DNA of 64,000 nt from Fervidobacterium_A thailandense (GTDB lineage Bacteria; Thermotogota; Thermotogae; Thermotogales; Fervidobacteriaceae): assembly GCF_041505935.1 (NCBI RefSeq), contig NZ_CP140110.1, one strand, 5' to 3'. Below, in pieces: positions 34,335-42,174 of the stretch. Position numbers and translations under genes: made by a program. Under the pieces are notes generated by a model that did not search any database, was not told where the DNA came from, and saw only the letters and a list, made by a program, of their open reading frames with translations. The number at the start of each line of letters is the position of its first letter. Position 1 is the first letter of the stretch.

Positions 34335-34850
34335 TTACAAGTTTTTCGGCTTCAAAACCATTATCATATCGCGACCTTCAACTTTAGCTTCCTTTTCCAC
34401 CACTCCGAGATCCGAAACGTCGTTCACGATACGGTTGAGGATCTCTTTTCCCTTGTCCATGAACGCCATTTCACGTCCCCTGAACATTACCGTCACCTTA
34501 ACCTTATTTCCATCTTCGAGAAACCTTCTAATGTGCTTGACCTTGGTCTGGTAATCGTGTTCGTTAATCACGGGTCTGAATTTCATCTCTTTAACTTCGA
34601 TGACCTTCTGATTCTTTTTTGCCTTCTGCTCGCGTTTGGAGAGTTCGTACTTGTACTTCCCGTAATCGAGCACTCTTGCAACTGGTGGCTGAGCGGTTGG
34701 TGCAACCAATATCAGGTCGAGCCCCTTCGAGCGTGCAAAGTTGATCGCCTCAGACTTACTCATGATACCGACCATCTTACCGTCGGAATCGACCACGCGC
34801 AGCTGTTCAAATGGAATCTCCTCGTTCCTGATGATCTTCTCGTTTTTAAT
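34335..34850 (-). CDS. infC: Translation initiation factor IF-3, probable AUU start
   Basis: IF-3 keeps ribosomal subunits apart and checks start-codon pairing. The N-domain (about 1-75: RVVDSDGKMVGIMSKSEA, LVAPTAQPPVARVLDYGKY) and the C-domain (about 85-171: KEMKFRPVINEHDYQTKVKHI) are intact. No ATG lies near the N-terminus. The SD AGGAGG (34860-34865) lies nine bases before ATT at 34848-34850. The TTG at 34857-34859 touches the SD directly and is unlikely. AUU is the well-known discriminated start of infC in Escherichia coli, allowing autoregulation by IF-3. The product is 171 residues. Confidence 0.9.
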   Translation of the reverse strand: MKNEKIIRNEEIPFEQLRVVDSDGKMVGIMSKSEAINFARSKGLDLILVAPTAQPPVARVLDYGKYKYELSKREQKAKKNQKVIEVKEMKFRPVINEHDYQTKVKHIRRFLEDGNKVKVTVMFRGREMAFMDKGKEILNRIVNDVSDLGVVEKEAKVEGRDMIMVLKPKNL

Positions 34851-35018
34851 ACTCTCCAACCTCCTATCGGGCTACCGAATATCTGGTTTAAACTATAAAC
34901 GGCGGGCAAACGCCCGCCGTCCCGTGAATTACAAGCTTTTTTCCACACCAAAGTCTTTTCTAAACTCTTTTTTTACCCAGCCAGCCGTTTGCCGCTGGGT
35001 GGGAAGCCGGGCGCTTCC
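34851..35018 (-). promoter_or_regulatory. infC-rpmI-rplT leader with three hairpins
   Basis: In transcript order the leader holds three hairpins. H1 is at 35002-35018 (GGAAGC/GCTTCC). H2 is at 34975-35000, whose inner stem CCAGC/GCTGG encloses the 8-base loop GGCAAACG. H3 is at 34899-34920 (ACGGCGGGC, loop GTTT, GCCCGCCGT), followed by TTATAGTTT. The H2 loop is perfectly complementary to CGTTTGCC in H3 (34905-34912). H3 could be a weak terminator and H2-H3 pairing an anti-terminator. L20-controlled attenuation of this operon is known in Bacillus; its use here is inferred. Confidence 0.6.
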
Positions 35019-35086
35019 TCTTAGCACACAAATCATCCGAAAGTTTTAAATATCATCTTGTCGACTGACCACGGTTCTTGAAAACC

Positions 35087-35162
35087 TGGTGGGCCGCGTG
35101 GGACTCGAACCCACGGCCACCTGATTAAGAGTCAGGTGCTCTACCTACTGAGCTAGCGGCCC
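35087..35162 (-). tRNA. tRNA-Lys (CTT)
   Basis: Minus strand: acceptor GGGCCGC pairs with GCGGCCC. The D stem is GCTC/GAGC, and the anticodon loop CTCTTAA is closed by CCTGA/TCAGG. The T loop is TTCGAGT, and CCA is encoded. It is the third of three clustered tRNAs. Confidence 0.95.
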
Positions 35163-35167
35163 ATTTA

Positions 35168-35242
35168 TGGTGCCCCCAGGAGGAATCGAACCTCCATTTG
35201 CGGATTAGGAATCCGCCGTTCTATCCTTTGAACTATGGGGGC
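35168..35242 (-). tRNA. tRNA-Arg (CCT)
   Basis: Minus strand: acceptor GCCCCCA pairs with TGGGGGC. The anticodon loop TTCCTAA is closed by CGGAT/ATCCG. The T stem is GGAGG/CCTCC with TTCGATT, and CCA is encoded. It reads the AGG codon, which is used often in this window. Confidence 0.95.
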
Positions 35243-35265
35243 GTGTTGAATGGTGAGAAAAAATC

Positions 35266-35340
35266 TGGCAGCCCCACGGGGAATCGAACCCCGACCTTCG
35301 GACTGAGAATCCGATGGACTAGCCGTTATCCTATGGGGCC
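35266..35340 (-). tRNA. tRNA-Glu (CTC)
   Basis: Minus strand: acceptor GGCCCCA pairs with TGGGGCT (terminal G-T pair). The anticodon loop TTCTCAG is closed by CGGAT/GTCCG, and the T stem CGGGG/CCCCG has TTCGATT. The discriminator base is G, with encoded CCA. It is the first tRNA of the trio. Confidence 0.94.
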
Positions 35341-35359
35341 GCACTCTTTCACAGATGAC

Positions 35360-35383
35360 CGTGATATATATTAGCATATCACG
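35360..35383. promoter_or_regulatory. 24-bp inverted repeat over the tRNA-Glu/Arg/Lys promoter
   Basis: Arms CGTGATAT and ATATCACG are perfect 8-bp inverted repeats separated by eight bases. The element lies between the -35 and the tRNA start and includes the -10 region of the minus-strand promoter. It is also about 35 bases upstream of the divergent plus-strand -10. It looks like a shared operator. Confidence 0.55.
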
Positions 35384-35395
35384 GAAAAAAGTCAA
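35365..35395 (-). promoter_or_regulatory. Promoter of the tRNA-Glu/Arg/Lys (and perhaps infC) unit
   Basis: On the minus strand TTGACT (35390-35395) is followed by an alternating AT tract giving AATATA at 17 bases or TATATA at 19 bases. The exact -10 cannot be decided. tRNA-Glu begins about 25 bases downstream. Confidence 0.55.
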
Positions 35396-35416
35396 GTACC
35401 CGAATTATGTTTTGTG

Positions 35417-35425
35417 TGGTATAAT
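35417..35425 (+). promoter_or_regulatory. Extended -10 promoter of the HD-domain operon
   Basis: TGGTATAAT with no clear -35. It lies 62 bases upstream of the ATG at 35487. An ATG at 35430 is too close to this -10 to be a normal start. Confidence 0.65.
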
Positions 35426-35486
35426 GTGAATGCAGGCTTTATTTCTTGAATTTGAGTTGATTTCGGAGTTTTTGAGAGGTGTTCGA

Positions 35487-36740
35487 ATGATAGATATCTT
35501 GCTTAAAACGATAATACTCGTTCCAAAGTTCGGTGTTCACGCGCTCCAGGTTGGTTTTTTCGCATCCAGAACGGCGAGATTACTCGGCCTTAACGAAGAA
35601 GAAGCTTTCTATGCTGGTGTGCTTCACGATCTTGGTGTTATCACACCGCATAAGGGGGTTGTGCTGGACGATATTTCGAACGAGTTTTTGATCAACGAAG
35701 ACGTCCCGACGTACGAATCGCCGATAAAGGACCATACGTTGGTTTCTAGTTTCGAAGTTTCGAAGATTTCCAAGCTCGTCAAGAGATTTCCCAATCTCTC
35801 GTCAGCCGTGCTCATGCACCACGCACTTCCGCAGTACCTAAACCCCGAATTGAAAGCGGACGTGTTGGCAAACGTGTTGTCCATATCCGAAGAAGTTTCT
35901 AAGTACGTTATAGTGAACGACGAAGAACTGCTGTGGAAAGACTTCGAACTTCCACTCTCGGTGATAAAAAACAGATTTTTCGATTTTGTCTACGATGCTG
36001 CGTTGGGTGCCTTAAAGGAAGAGTACACCCGCTGGATGCTTTACGATATAAAAGCCGGGTACAACAAAGAGGATATCATCAGCGATTTCTTCTTCTCGGA
36101 GGAGTTCAATTTCAGCGAAGTCACCGAACTTGGTGCGGTCCTATCTTACATCATCGATTCCAAAAGTCCGTTCACGAGGGAACATTCATGGAGAGTTGCT
36201 AAGGTTTCGAGCGCTATCGCCAAAGAATTGTTACTCAACAGCGAGGAATTCTTCATCGCTGGCCTGTTCCACGATATTGGGAAAATAACCACACCGTTAT
36301 CGATTCTTGAGAAAAAGGGAAAGCTTGAGTCTGCCGAGATGGAAATCATGAAAAAGCACGTCTATTATAGCTACATAATACTTTTGAATCACCGAGATGA
36401 ACCTTGGTTCTGGCCAGCGGTGCGCCATCAGGAGAGAATCGACGGTTCTGGCTATCCATGGAAACTGAAAGGAGAGCAGATGAGCTTCAAAGACAAGATT
36501 CTGCAAGTTGCCGATTATTTCGTTGCCGTGTTGGAACCAAGGCCCTATCGCGGTCCAAACACTCCCGAAAAGGCTCTCGAGGAAGTTCTGAGGGCGGTTG
36601 GATATGGTACACTGGACAAAGGCCCAGCCAACATTCTTAGGGACTTGGTCCTCGGAGGCTACGATTTCAGCACGATTGACTACATGTCAAGTATCCAACT
36701 TGACATTGAAAACTTCGAGAAGAGTTTGATGGAGGGATGA
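35487..36740 (+). CDS. Two-HD-domain protein with degenerate HD-GYP C-terminus
   Basis: The ATG at 35487 follows GAGAGGTG; 417 residues. The N-terminal HD-like domain has FYAGVLHDLGVITPH. The C-terminal domain (about 225-400) follows the HD-GYP phosphodiesterase pattern: SPFTREHSWRVA, LFHDIGKITTP, KKHVYYSY and RHQERIDGSGYPW. The usual HHExxDGxGYP reads RHQERIDGSGYP, so one metal/catalytic His is Arg and the following Glu is shifted, which may alter activity. Canonical HD-GYP proteins hydrolyse cyclic di-GMP. The operon continues with a CoA-binding and a CBS/HATPase protein, suggesting a signalling unit. Confidence 0.85.
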   Translation: MIDILLKTIILVPKFGVHALQVGFFASRTARLLGLNEEEAFYAGVLHDLGVITPHKGVVLDDISNEFLINEDVPTYESPIKDHTLVSSFEVSKISKLVKRFPNLSSAVLMHHALPQYLNPELKADVLANVLSISEEVSKYVIVNDEELLWKDFELPLSVIKNRFFDFVYDAALGALKEEYTRWMLYDIKAGYNKEDIISDFFFSEEFNFSEVTELGAVLSYIIDSKSPFTREHSWRVAKVSSAIAKELLLNSEEFFIAGLFHDIGKITTPLSILEKKGKLESAEMEIMKKHVYYSYIILLNHRDEPWFWPAVRHQERIDGSGYPWKLKGEQMSFKDKILQVADYFVAVLEPRPYRGPNTPEKALEEVLRAVGYGTLDKGPANILRDLVLGGYDFSTIDYMSSIQLDIENFEKSLMEG

Positions 36741-36744
36741 AGCC

Positions 36745-37134
36745 GTGATACAAGTCAACGATCTAAATAAGATTGCGGTTGTTGGTGCGACGATAAATAC
36801 TGATAAGTTCGGAAACATCATCGTGCGCAACCTGAAAAGTAAAGGCTACGATGTCGTTCCGGTAACACCGAAGTACGAGCAGGTCGAAGGGATTCCAACT
36901 GTGAAAGATGTTAGTGATCTACCGAAAGATGTGGACCTCATCGTTTTCGTCATTCCACCTGAGGTAGGTATCCTCGAGTTAGAAAAGGCTTATAAGGCCG
37001 GATTCAGGAAATTTTGGTTCCAGCCCGGTGCCGAATCGGATACGATCGTGGAACTTTCACGGAAACTTTCCGATGCGGAATTTTCGTTTGTCAGATGCAT
37101 CATGGTTGAAACAAAAGCTCGACACAACGCTTGA
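36745..37134 (+). CDS. CoA-binding (Rossmann) domain protein
   Basis: The GTG at 36745 follows GGAGGGATGAAGCC. The 129-residue protein is a single CoA-binding domain of the succinyl-CoA-synthetase-alpha/YccU type: KIAVVGATINTDKFGNIIVRNL near the start, VVPVTPKYEQVEGIPTV, and VDLIVFVIPPE. There is a Cys in VRCIMVETK near the C-terminus. Its exact role is unknown; such proteins bind CoA or nucleotides as sensors. It lies 4 bases after the HD gene and 9 before the CBS gene. Confidence 0.85.
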   Translation: MIQVNDLNKIAVVGATINTDKFGNIIVRNLKSKGYDVVPVTPKYEQVEGIPTVKDVSDLPKDVDLIVFVIPPEVGILELEKAYKAGFRKFWFQPGAESDTIVELSRKLSDAEFSFVRCIMVETKARHNA

Positions 37135-37143
37135 GGTGATCTG

Positions 37144-38085
37144 ATGGCGGAAATTCTTGAAAAGGTCCAAAAAGTTTTCGCGAACATCAAGGTTGAAGAG
37201 TTCATGACAAAAGACGTTATATACGTCAAACCAGATAGAACCGTTGCACAAGTCAAGGAAATATTGAGACTGAAACGTATCTCCGGTGTTCCCGTTGTGG
37301 ACGATTCCGGAAAGGTTGTTGGGATCATAAGCATAGAGGATATCATCAAGTGCTTGGAGAACGGGAAATTGGGTGACAGGGTTGATGAACATATGACGAA
37401 AGATGTCGTGTGTATTAACGCGGACGCCACGTTGCAGGATGTCATAAAGTTCTTCGAACGATACAGGTACGGTCGATTCCCCGTGGTAAACACCGAAGGT
37501 AAGCTCGTTGGCATCGTGACGAAAAACGACATTTTGGCTGCCGTTGCGACGCGTTTAGGCCTTATCTATTTACACGACGAGCGCAGAAGCATGGTACTTG
37601 ACTCGGACATGCTCAACAGATCCCTAATCACCGGAGAAGAGATAAACAAAAAGGGTGCTGATTTTTACTTTAGGATCGACTACTTCGATGTGAATTTGGC
37701 TGGAATTGGTGCCGCACAACTTAAAAAATTCTTGTTGAAAAAAGGTATCGACGAATCTATTGTCCGGAAGGTTGCCGTTGCCACGTACGAGGCGGAGGTA
37801 AACGTCGTCATCCACAGTGGAAGCGAAGGGGAGATATATTGCTTCATCGGTGACGACAAGATCACCGTGAGAGTCGAGGATTGGGGAAAAGGCATCGAAA
37901 ACATAGAACTGGCAATGAAGGAAGGTTACTCCACCGCCCCGGATCATGTGCGCGAACTTGGTTTCGGTGCTGGAATGGGACTTCCAAACATGAAACGGTT
38001 CTCGGATAAGATGGTTATTCTATCGGAAAAGGGAAAAGGTGTAGTTGTGGAGATGGTGTTTTACATAATAAGTGGACGTTCTTGA
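37144..38085 (+). CDS. CBS-pair protein with C-terminal anti-sigma-type HATPase domain
   Basis: This 313-residue protein has two CBS motifs (about 18-135: EFMTKDVIYVKPDRTVAQV and EHMTKDVVCINADATLQDV) that usually bind adenine nucleotides. From about residue 180 it has an RsbW/SpoIIAB-like histidine-kinase-type ATPase domain: VAVATYEAEVNVVIHSG (N box), VEDWGKGI and GFGAGMGLPNMKRFSD (G boxes). No phospho-acceptor His domain is present. It could be an energy-sensing serine kinase or anti-sigma factor. No partner sigma or anti-anti-sigma gene lies nearby. The ATG follows TTGAGGTGATCTG. Confidence 0.87.
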   Translation: MAEILEKVQKVFANIKVEEFMTKDVIYVKPDRTVAQVKEILRLKRISGVPVVDDSGKVVGIISIEDIIKCLENGKLGDRVDEHMTKDVVCINADATLQDVIKFFERYRYGRFPVVNTEGKLVGIVTKNDILAAVATRLGLIYLHDERRSMVLDSDMLNRSLITGEEINKKGADFYFRIDYFDVNLAGIGAAQLKKFLLKKGIDESIVRKVAVATYEAEVNVVIHSGSEGEIYCFIGDDKITVRVEDWGKGIENIELAMKEGYSTAPDHVRELGFGAGMGLPNMKRFSDKMVILSEKGKGVVVEMVFYIISGRS

Positions 38086-38109
38086 AACGAGAGTAATGCA
38101 ACATCTAAG

Positions 38110-38121
38110 AGCACGCGTGCT
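38110..38121. repeat. Perfect 12-bp palindrome AGCACGCGTGCT
   Basis: A short GC-rich self-complementary site lies 25 bases after the CBS/HATPase stop. There is no T-tract after it, so it is not a terminator. It could be a protein-binding site or chance. Confidence 0.3.
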
Positions 38122-38169
38122 GGAACTGACCTGTTGTCGTGAATTTTGATTCCAAAGTTCAGATTAGGC

Positions 38170-39329
38170 TTAAGTAGTGCTTATTTCATAACTCCATTCC
38201 AGTTTCTTCTCTTTGGTTTTGATGTTTAGTCCAATTAAATAGCACTTCCTCAGACCACATATTTTATTGTACTGCTTCATTTTGATCTGCTGAAGTGCTT
38301 CCTGGGGCGTTTTGTCAACTTTTATCTCGAGAATGTAACCAACACCGTTTTGTATCAAGAAAGATACCGGTGTTGTATCCTCTATCTCTTGGCTAAGCAG
38401 CTCGGTTCTTGAGATTGTCTTTCTCTCAAGTATATCCTGGATCCTTATATTCCTAGCTCTTGAAGTAATTGTACGGAAAACTCGGTTGACCCGATTCATA
38501 CCAGAATTGGAAAATTTTTTCTCAAAAAAGATAAAGCAACACGCTAAACGGATTGAATACAAAATGCTTTCCATCGAAAGAAAAACCACCATAATGTTTC
38601 TCAAGTTGTTCAAGTAGGTGGGCCTCACTGACGTTAAGCTTCGCACAAGCAGTTTGAATGTAATTGGGGAAATACGTCTTTATTTCGTCGAGAGTATATC
38701 CGACCATTTGAGAAAAATCCTCGTGAAAAGATATATCAACAAGAAGGTTGTTTAAAGTGGAAAATACACCAGCTTTTGTGTATTTGGTAATACCCGTAAG
38801 GAAAACGAATCGTAAACAGTGGTCAAGACTTTTAATCTTACCGTACAGTTGCCTGAGGACTTTCCTCATTTCGTGGGCTTTCTGTTTGTCAGATATATGG
38901 TCAAGGATGGGTTTTTCGTATTCATCGACCAGCAAGACGACCGGTTTTTTTTTGATTTCTCGCTTAACTTTTCGATCAGCTCGTAAAATTTGCCGTCGTA
39001 AGTGCTCCTCTTGAGTTCCACACCATAGTTGACCGATAGTGATCTCATTTCGTCATCGATAGCCTGTTTAAGCAGTTCTGGGTTTTCCGTGTTTAAACTA
39101 TTCATATCCAACCGAACAACTGGAAAAGGTTCCCAACTCCACTTATCGCAGATCCACGTGCCTTTGAAAAGATCCTTTTCCCCTCTAAACAGGTACTCAA
39201 ATACGCTTACGGTCAAGCTTTTTCCAAACCTTCTTGGTCTGGAAAAAAATAATTTCCCTTCGGCCTTCTCACCAACTCGTAAAGATATCGTGTTTTATCG
39301 ACGTATATAAAATTTCCAGCAACAAGATC
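38170..39329 (-). pseudogene. Decayed AAA-ATPase-like/PD-(D/E)XK nuclease family gene
   Basis: Fragments of one protein family lie in order on the minus strand in different frames. They are NFIYVDKTRYLYELVRRP, then SRPRRFGKSLTVSVFEYLF (P-loop RFGKS), then VVLLVDEYEKPI (Walker B) after an A9 run, then FVFLTGITKYTKAGVFS through GGFSFDGKHFVFNPFSVL, then YESGQPSFPYNYFKS in another frame, and finally IQDILERKTISRTELLSQ through VGYILEIKVDK (the nuclease E-x-K) and LIGLNIKTKEKKLEWS. At least four frame changes, mostly at A/T runs, and stop codons right before DLVAGNF show an inactive, 5'-truncated gene. Such genes are common, often multicopy, mobile-like accessory genes of unknown function. Confidence 0.85.
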
Positions 39330-39360
39330 TTATTACGAGACGAGCAGGCGGTGAACTGTT

Positions 39361-39390
39361 TTGCTTTCTCTACTTTGTATATGGTATAAT
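39361..39390 (+). promoter_or_regulatory. Promoter of the nqr operon
   Basis: TTGCTT (39361-39366), an 18-base spacer and TATAAT (39385-39390) preceded by TGG. The nqrB start is 34 bases downstream. Confidence 0.7.
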
Positions 39391-39423
39391 CTAATAGATA
39401 CTGAAAGAGGGGAGGGGGAGTCA

Positions 39424-40347
39424 TTGAAGATAATTGGTTCCTTTTTCCAAAAGCAACCGATGATGCAACGGATGTTGATCGCACTGCTACCCATCTACGC
39501 GTTCTCCATCTTTGCCTACGGACCCTACGTAGTCTTGCTCTCCTTAGTTGTGTTCGCAACTGGCATCTTTGTCGAGTACCTTTTCGAATCCCGCAAAAAG
39601 AAGCCCGTCAGTGAAGCTGTTCTCGTCACATGTATGTTGCTAACTTTGGCGATGCCACCACGCGTGCCCGTGTGGTTGGTCGTTATTGCTACCGTTTTTG
39701 CCGTAGTTTTCGGAAAGGAAGCCTATGGAGGTTTCGGAAGAAACGTCTTCAATCCCGCGATAACTGGCAGGTTGTTCGTTTACATTACCTTTCCACTTCT
39801 CATGACGAAGGGTTGGGTCAAGCCATCACCATTCGGCGTTGATTCGGTTACGAGTGCAACACCGTTAGAGATAATGAGGCAGGGTGGGCACGTTGGGATT
39901 CTGGAACTCCTCCTTGGGTGGCGCGCCGGTTCGATAGGTGAAGCTCCGATATTTTTGATAATCGTGTCCGCCGTTTATCTGATAGTCACCAAAACCGCAA
40001 GTTGGAGGATAATCACTTCTACCTTAGGATCCGCGTTCTTGTTAACGCTAATCCTCGACCTGTTAAACGTTCCAAGCGCCTTGCCGACTCTTCCCGCGAT
40101 TCTTTCTGGCAGTTTGTTTTTCGTTGCTGTCTTCATGGCTACCGACCCGATTTCGGCCCCGAAGAAGACGATTTCCCACTGGTACTACGGTGTCATCGTC
40201 GGCGTCTCCGGTGTAATCATTCGAACATTTTCGCTTTTCCCAGAGGGATGGAGCTTTGCTGTGCTTTTGGGCAACACGTTTGCCCCGTTGCTCGATGAAG
40301 TTCTAAAGGAAAAGAAAAAACCTTCCGCAAAGAAGGTGACAACATGA
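39424..40347 (+). CDS. nqrB: Na+-translocating NADH:quinone reductase subunit B-like (NqrB/RnfD)
   Basis: The start is TTG at 39424 after GAGGGGAGGGGGAGTCA; upstream in-frame codons overlap the promoter. The 307-residue membrane protein has about nine helices, GRNVFNPAITGRLFVYITFP, and the covalent-FMN threonine motif DSVTSATPLEIM. The terminal FVAVFMATDPISAPKK matches the family. NqrB carries FMN and part of the Na+ path. It is shorter than typical NqrB and nearer to RnfD length, but the following subunits are of the Nqr type. Confidence 0.92.
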   Translation: MKIIGSFFQKQPMMQRMLIALLPIYAFSIFAYGPYVVLLSLVVFATGIFVEYLFESRKKKPVSEAVLVTCMLLTLAMPPRVPVWLVVIATVFAVVFGKEAYGGFGRNVFNPAITGRLFVYITFPLLMTKGWVKPSPFGVDSVTSATPLEIMRQGGHVGILELLLGWRAGSIGEAPIFLIIVSAVYLIVTKTASWRIITSTLGSAFLLTLILDLLNVPSALPTLPAILSGSLFFVAVFMATDPISAPKKTISHWYYGVIVGVSGVIIRTFSLFPEGWSFAVLLGNTFAPLLDEVLKEKKKPSAKKVTT

Positions 40348-40958
40348 AGGTGGATAAAGAGAGTAAGCTTTACACGGTAATCTTCAGCTTCGCTGTGACC
40401 TTCATCTTCGTTTTTGTGCTGGCTTTGCTCAACACTCTGACAGCTTCCATGGTTCAAAAGAACCAAGAGTTTTTCAAAATCCGCGCGGTGCTGAACGCGC
40501 TCGGAATACCGTACAATTCTTACGACGACGCGAAAGACAAATTCCAGCGGTTGGAAAAACTTAAATGGAACGGTTCGGAGATATTCGTGCACACGGACGA
40601 TGGAAAAAAGGTTTACGCGATCATATTCCATGGAAGCGGCTTGTGGGGACCCATAGACGGTGTTTTGGCTGTGGCGGAGGATCTCGAGACCATTGTAGGG
40701 CTTGATTTCATCTCGCAAAACGAGACCCCTGGTTTGGGTGGGAGAATCGAGGAGAAGTGGTTTAAGGATCAGTTCAAAGGTGAGAGAGCTCCTCAAAAAC
40801 TCGAAATTTCCGTTTCGAAGACGGTTGATGACAAGGGTGATGGAAAGGTCGATGCTATCAGCGGGGCAACACTGACATCGAAGGCTCTTGAGAAAATTTT
40901 AAACGCTGCACTTGAAACGCTCAGAACGTCCCTCAACGGGGGTGTTGACAATGAGTGA
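40344..40958 (+). CDS. nqrC: Nqr subunit C (covalent FMN)
   Basis: The 204-residue protein has one N-terminal membrane helix (about 10-33) and an extracytoplasmic FMN-binding domain. GLWGPIDGVLAVAEDLETIVG and NETPGLGGRIEEKWF are NqrC-like. DAISGATLTSKAL contains the flavinylated threonine (SGAT-L-T). A flavin transferase (ApbE) is needed for this modification and is not in the window. The ATG overlaps the nqrB stop (ATGA). Confidence 0.93.
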   Translation: MKVDKESKLYTVIFSFAVTFIFVFVLALLNTLTASMVQKNQEFFKIRAVLNALGIPYNSYDDAKDKFQRLEKLKWNGSEIFVHTDDGKKVYAIIFHGSGLWGPIDGVLAVAEDLETIVGLDFISQNETPGLGGRIEEKWFKDQFKGERAPQKLEISVSKTVDDKGDGKVDAISGATLTSKALEKILNAALETLRTSLNGGVDNE

Positions 40959-41574
40959 GTTCGAGAAGATTCTCAGGAAAAACCTGTGGTCGGAGAACCA
41001 GGTTATCGTTCAGATCCTTGGGATATGCTCAACGCTGGCTGTTACAAACCGGATGGTAAATACATTGATAATGACACTCGGTGTATCCTTGGTCACTGGT
41101 TTCTCGAGTCTGACGATCTCGGCAATGAGATCATTGATTCCTAGAAAGGTCAGGATGATTACGCAGGTATTGGTCATAGCATTCTACGTGATTATCGTCG
41201 ATATCATCCTTCGAGCTTACGTTCCGGAAGTTAGTAAGGCGCTGGGACCGTACGTGGGCCTTATCATCACCAACTGCATCATCATGGGCCGGGCCGAGGC
41301 GTTTGCACAGGGTAATCTCCCATTACTCTCCTTCTGGGATGGATTTACCGCGGGACTTGGTTACATGTGGGTACTTATGGTCTTGGCGTTCATCAGGGAG
41401 TTGTTGGGCTTCGGGACAATTTTTGGCGTGAGAGTGCTGCCAACCTCGTTCATTCCGTGGACAATCATGGTGATGCCACCGAGTGCGTTCTTTGTCCTTG
41501 CAGTGTTGATCTGGGTGATACGTGGAGCCATTGTCAAGAGTGAGATCAAGGCTACAGGTGGTGAGAAGAAATGA
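40951..41574 (+). CDS. nqrD: Nqr subunit D
   Basis: I use the ATG at 40951 (MSEFEKILRKNLW), preceded by GGGGGTGTTGACA and overlapping the nqrC stop; the frame open to 40912 lies inside nqrC. The 207-residue membrane protein has about six helices. It has C26 in ILGICSTLAVT and the second Cys in IITNCIIMGRAEAFAQG, which with NqrE hold the intramembrane 2Fe-2S cluster. MPPSAFFVLAVLIWVIR near the end is the NqrD pattern. Confidence 0.95.
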   Translation: MSEFEKILRKNLWSENQVIVQILGICSTLAVTNRMVNTLIMTLGVSLVTGFSSLTISAMRSLIPRKVRMITQVLVIAFYVIIVDIILRAYVPEVSKALGPYVGLIITNCIIMGRAEAFAQGNLPLLSFWDGFTAGLGYMWVLMVLAFIRELLGFGTIFGVRVLPTSFIPWTIMVMPPSAFFVLAVLIWVIRGAIVKSEIKATGGEKK

Positions 41575-42164
41575 TGCCGGAAATTAATCCATTCTTACTC
41601 TTCTTCGCTTCTATATTTACAAGCAACATCTTGCTTACAAACTTCCTGGGCATGTGCTCTTTCATTTCGATCTCAAGGGACCTGAGTTCATCTAACGGTC
41701 TGGGTATGGCCGTAACGATGGTAATGACTGTTACAACCGCTCTAAACTGGATCGTGGAAAAGTACATTCTAACACCTTTCGGACTTGGATATCTCAGGTA
41801 CATCGTCTACATCATTGTTATCGCGGCTGTGGTTCAGATGCTCGAAATGATAATCGATCGCGTCTCACCAAATCTGTACATGGTACTGGGAATCTTCCTT
41901 CCGCTCATAACGGTCAACTGCGCGATACTGGGTGTGGCGTTGTTCATGCAACTTAGGAACTACAGTTTCGTTCAATCCGTGTTCTTTGGTCTTGGGAGTG
42001 GGCTTGGTTGGTGGCTTGCAATCGTGCTACTTGCGGCTATAAGGAAACGTGTGGACAACGCACCGGTACCGGCACCTCTAAGAGGCATAGGTATCACACT
42101 TATCACCATCGGTATCATGGCGATGGCTTTCATGGGGTTTGCCGGGATGATCAAGGTCCAATAG
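41571..42164 (+). CDS. nqrE: Nqr subunit E
   Basis: The 197-residue membrane protein has about six helices arranged inversely to NqrD. C29 in LTNFLGMCSFISIS and the Cys in LITVNCAILGVALF are the partner ligands of the 2Fe-2S cluster shared with NqrD. The segment VPAPLRGIGITLITIGIMAM is typical of NqrE. The ATG overlaps the nqrD stop. A second ATG follows at once. Confidence 0.95.
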   Translation: MMPEINPFLLFFASIFTSNILLTNFLGMCSFISISRDLSSSNGLGMAVTMVMTVTTALNWIVEKYILTPFGLGYLRYIVYIIVIAAVVQMLEMIIDRVSPNLYMVLGIFLPLITVNCAILGVALFMQLRNYSFVQSVFFGLGSGLGWWLAIVLLAAIRKRVDNAPVPAPLRGIGITLITIGIMAMAFMGFAGMIKVQ

Positions 42165-42174
42165 GGGGGATAAT

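Noticed and set aside
34857..34859. TTG as the infC start
   Set aside because: It is directly adjacent to the AGGAGG SD with zero spacing; ATT nine bases away fits better.
34968..35000. Hairpin ACCCAGC/GCTGGGT as a terminator of the tRNA-Lys transcript
   Set aside because: On the minus strand it is followed by a run of As, not Ts; on the plus strand no gene ends there.
38938..38960. A9 run in the AAA-ATPase family gene as programmed frameshifting
   Set aside because: Other frame changes and upstream stops occur in the same gene, so decay explains it better.
39361..39423. N-terminal extension of NqrB from TTG 39361
   Set aside because: It would translate through the -10 box and the SD; the TTG at 39424 is correctly placed after GGGGAGGGGG.
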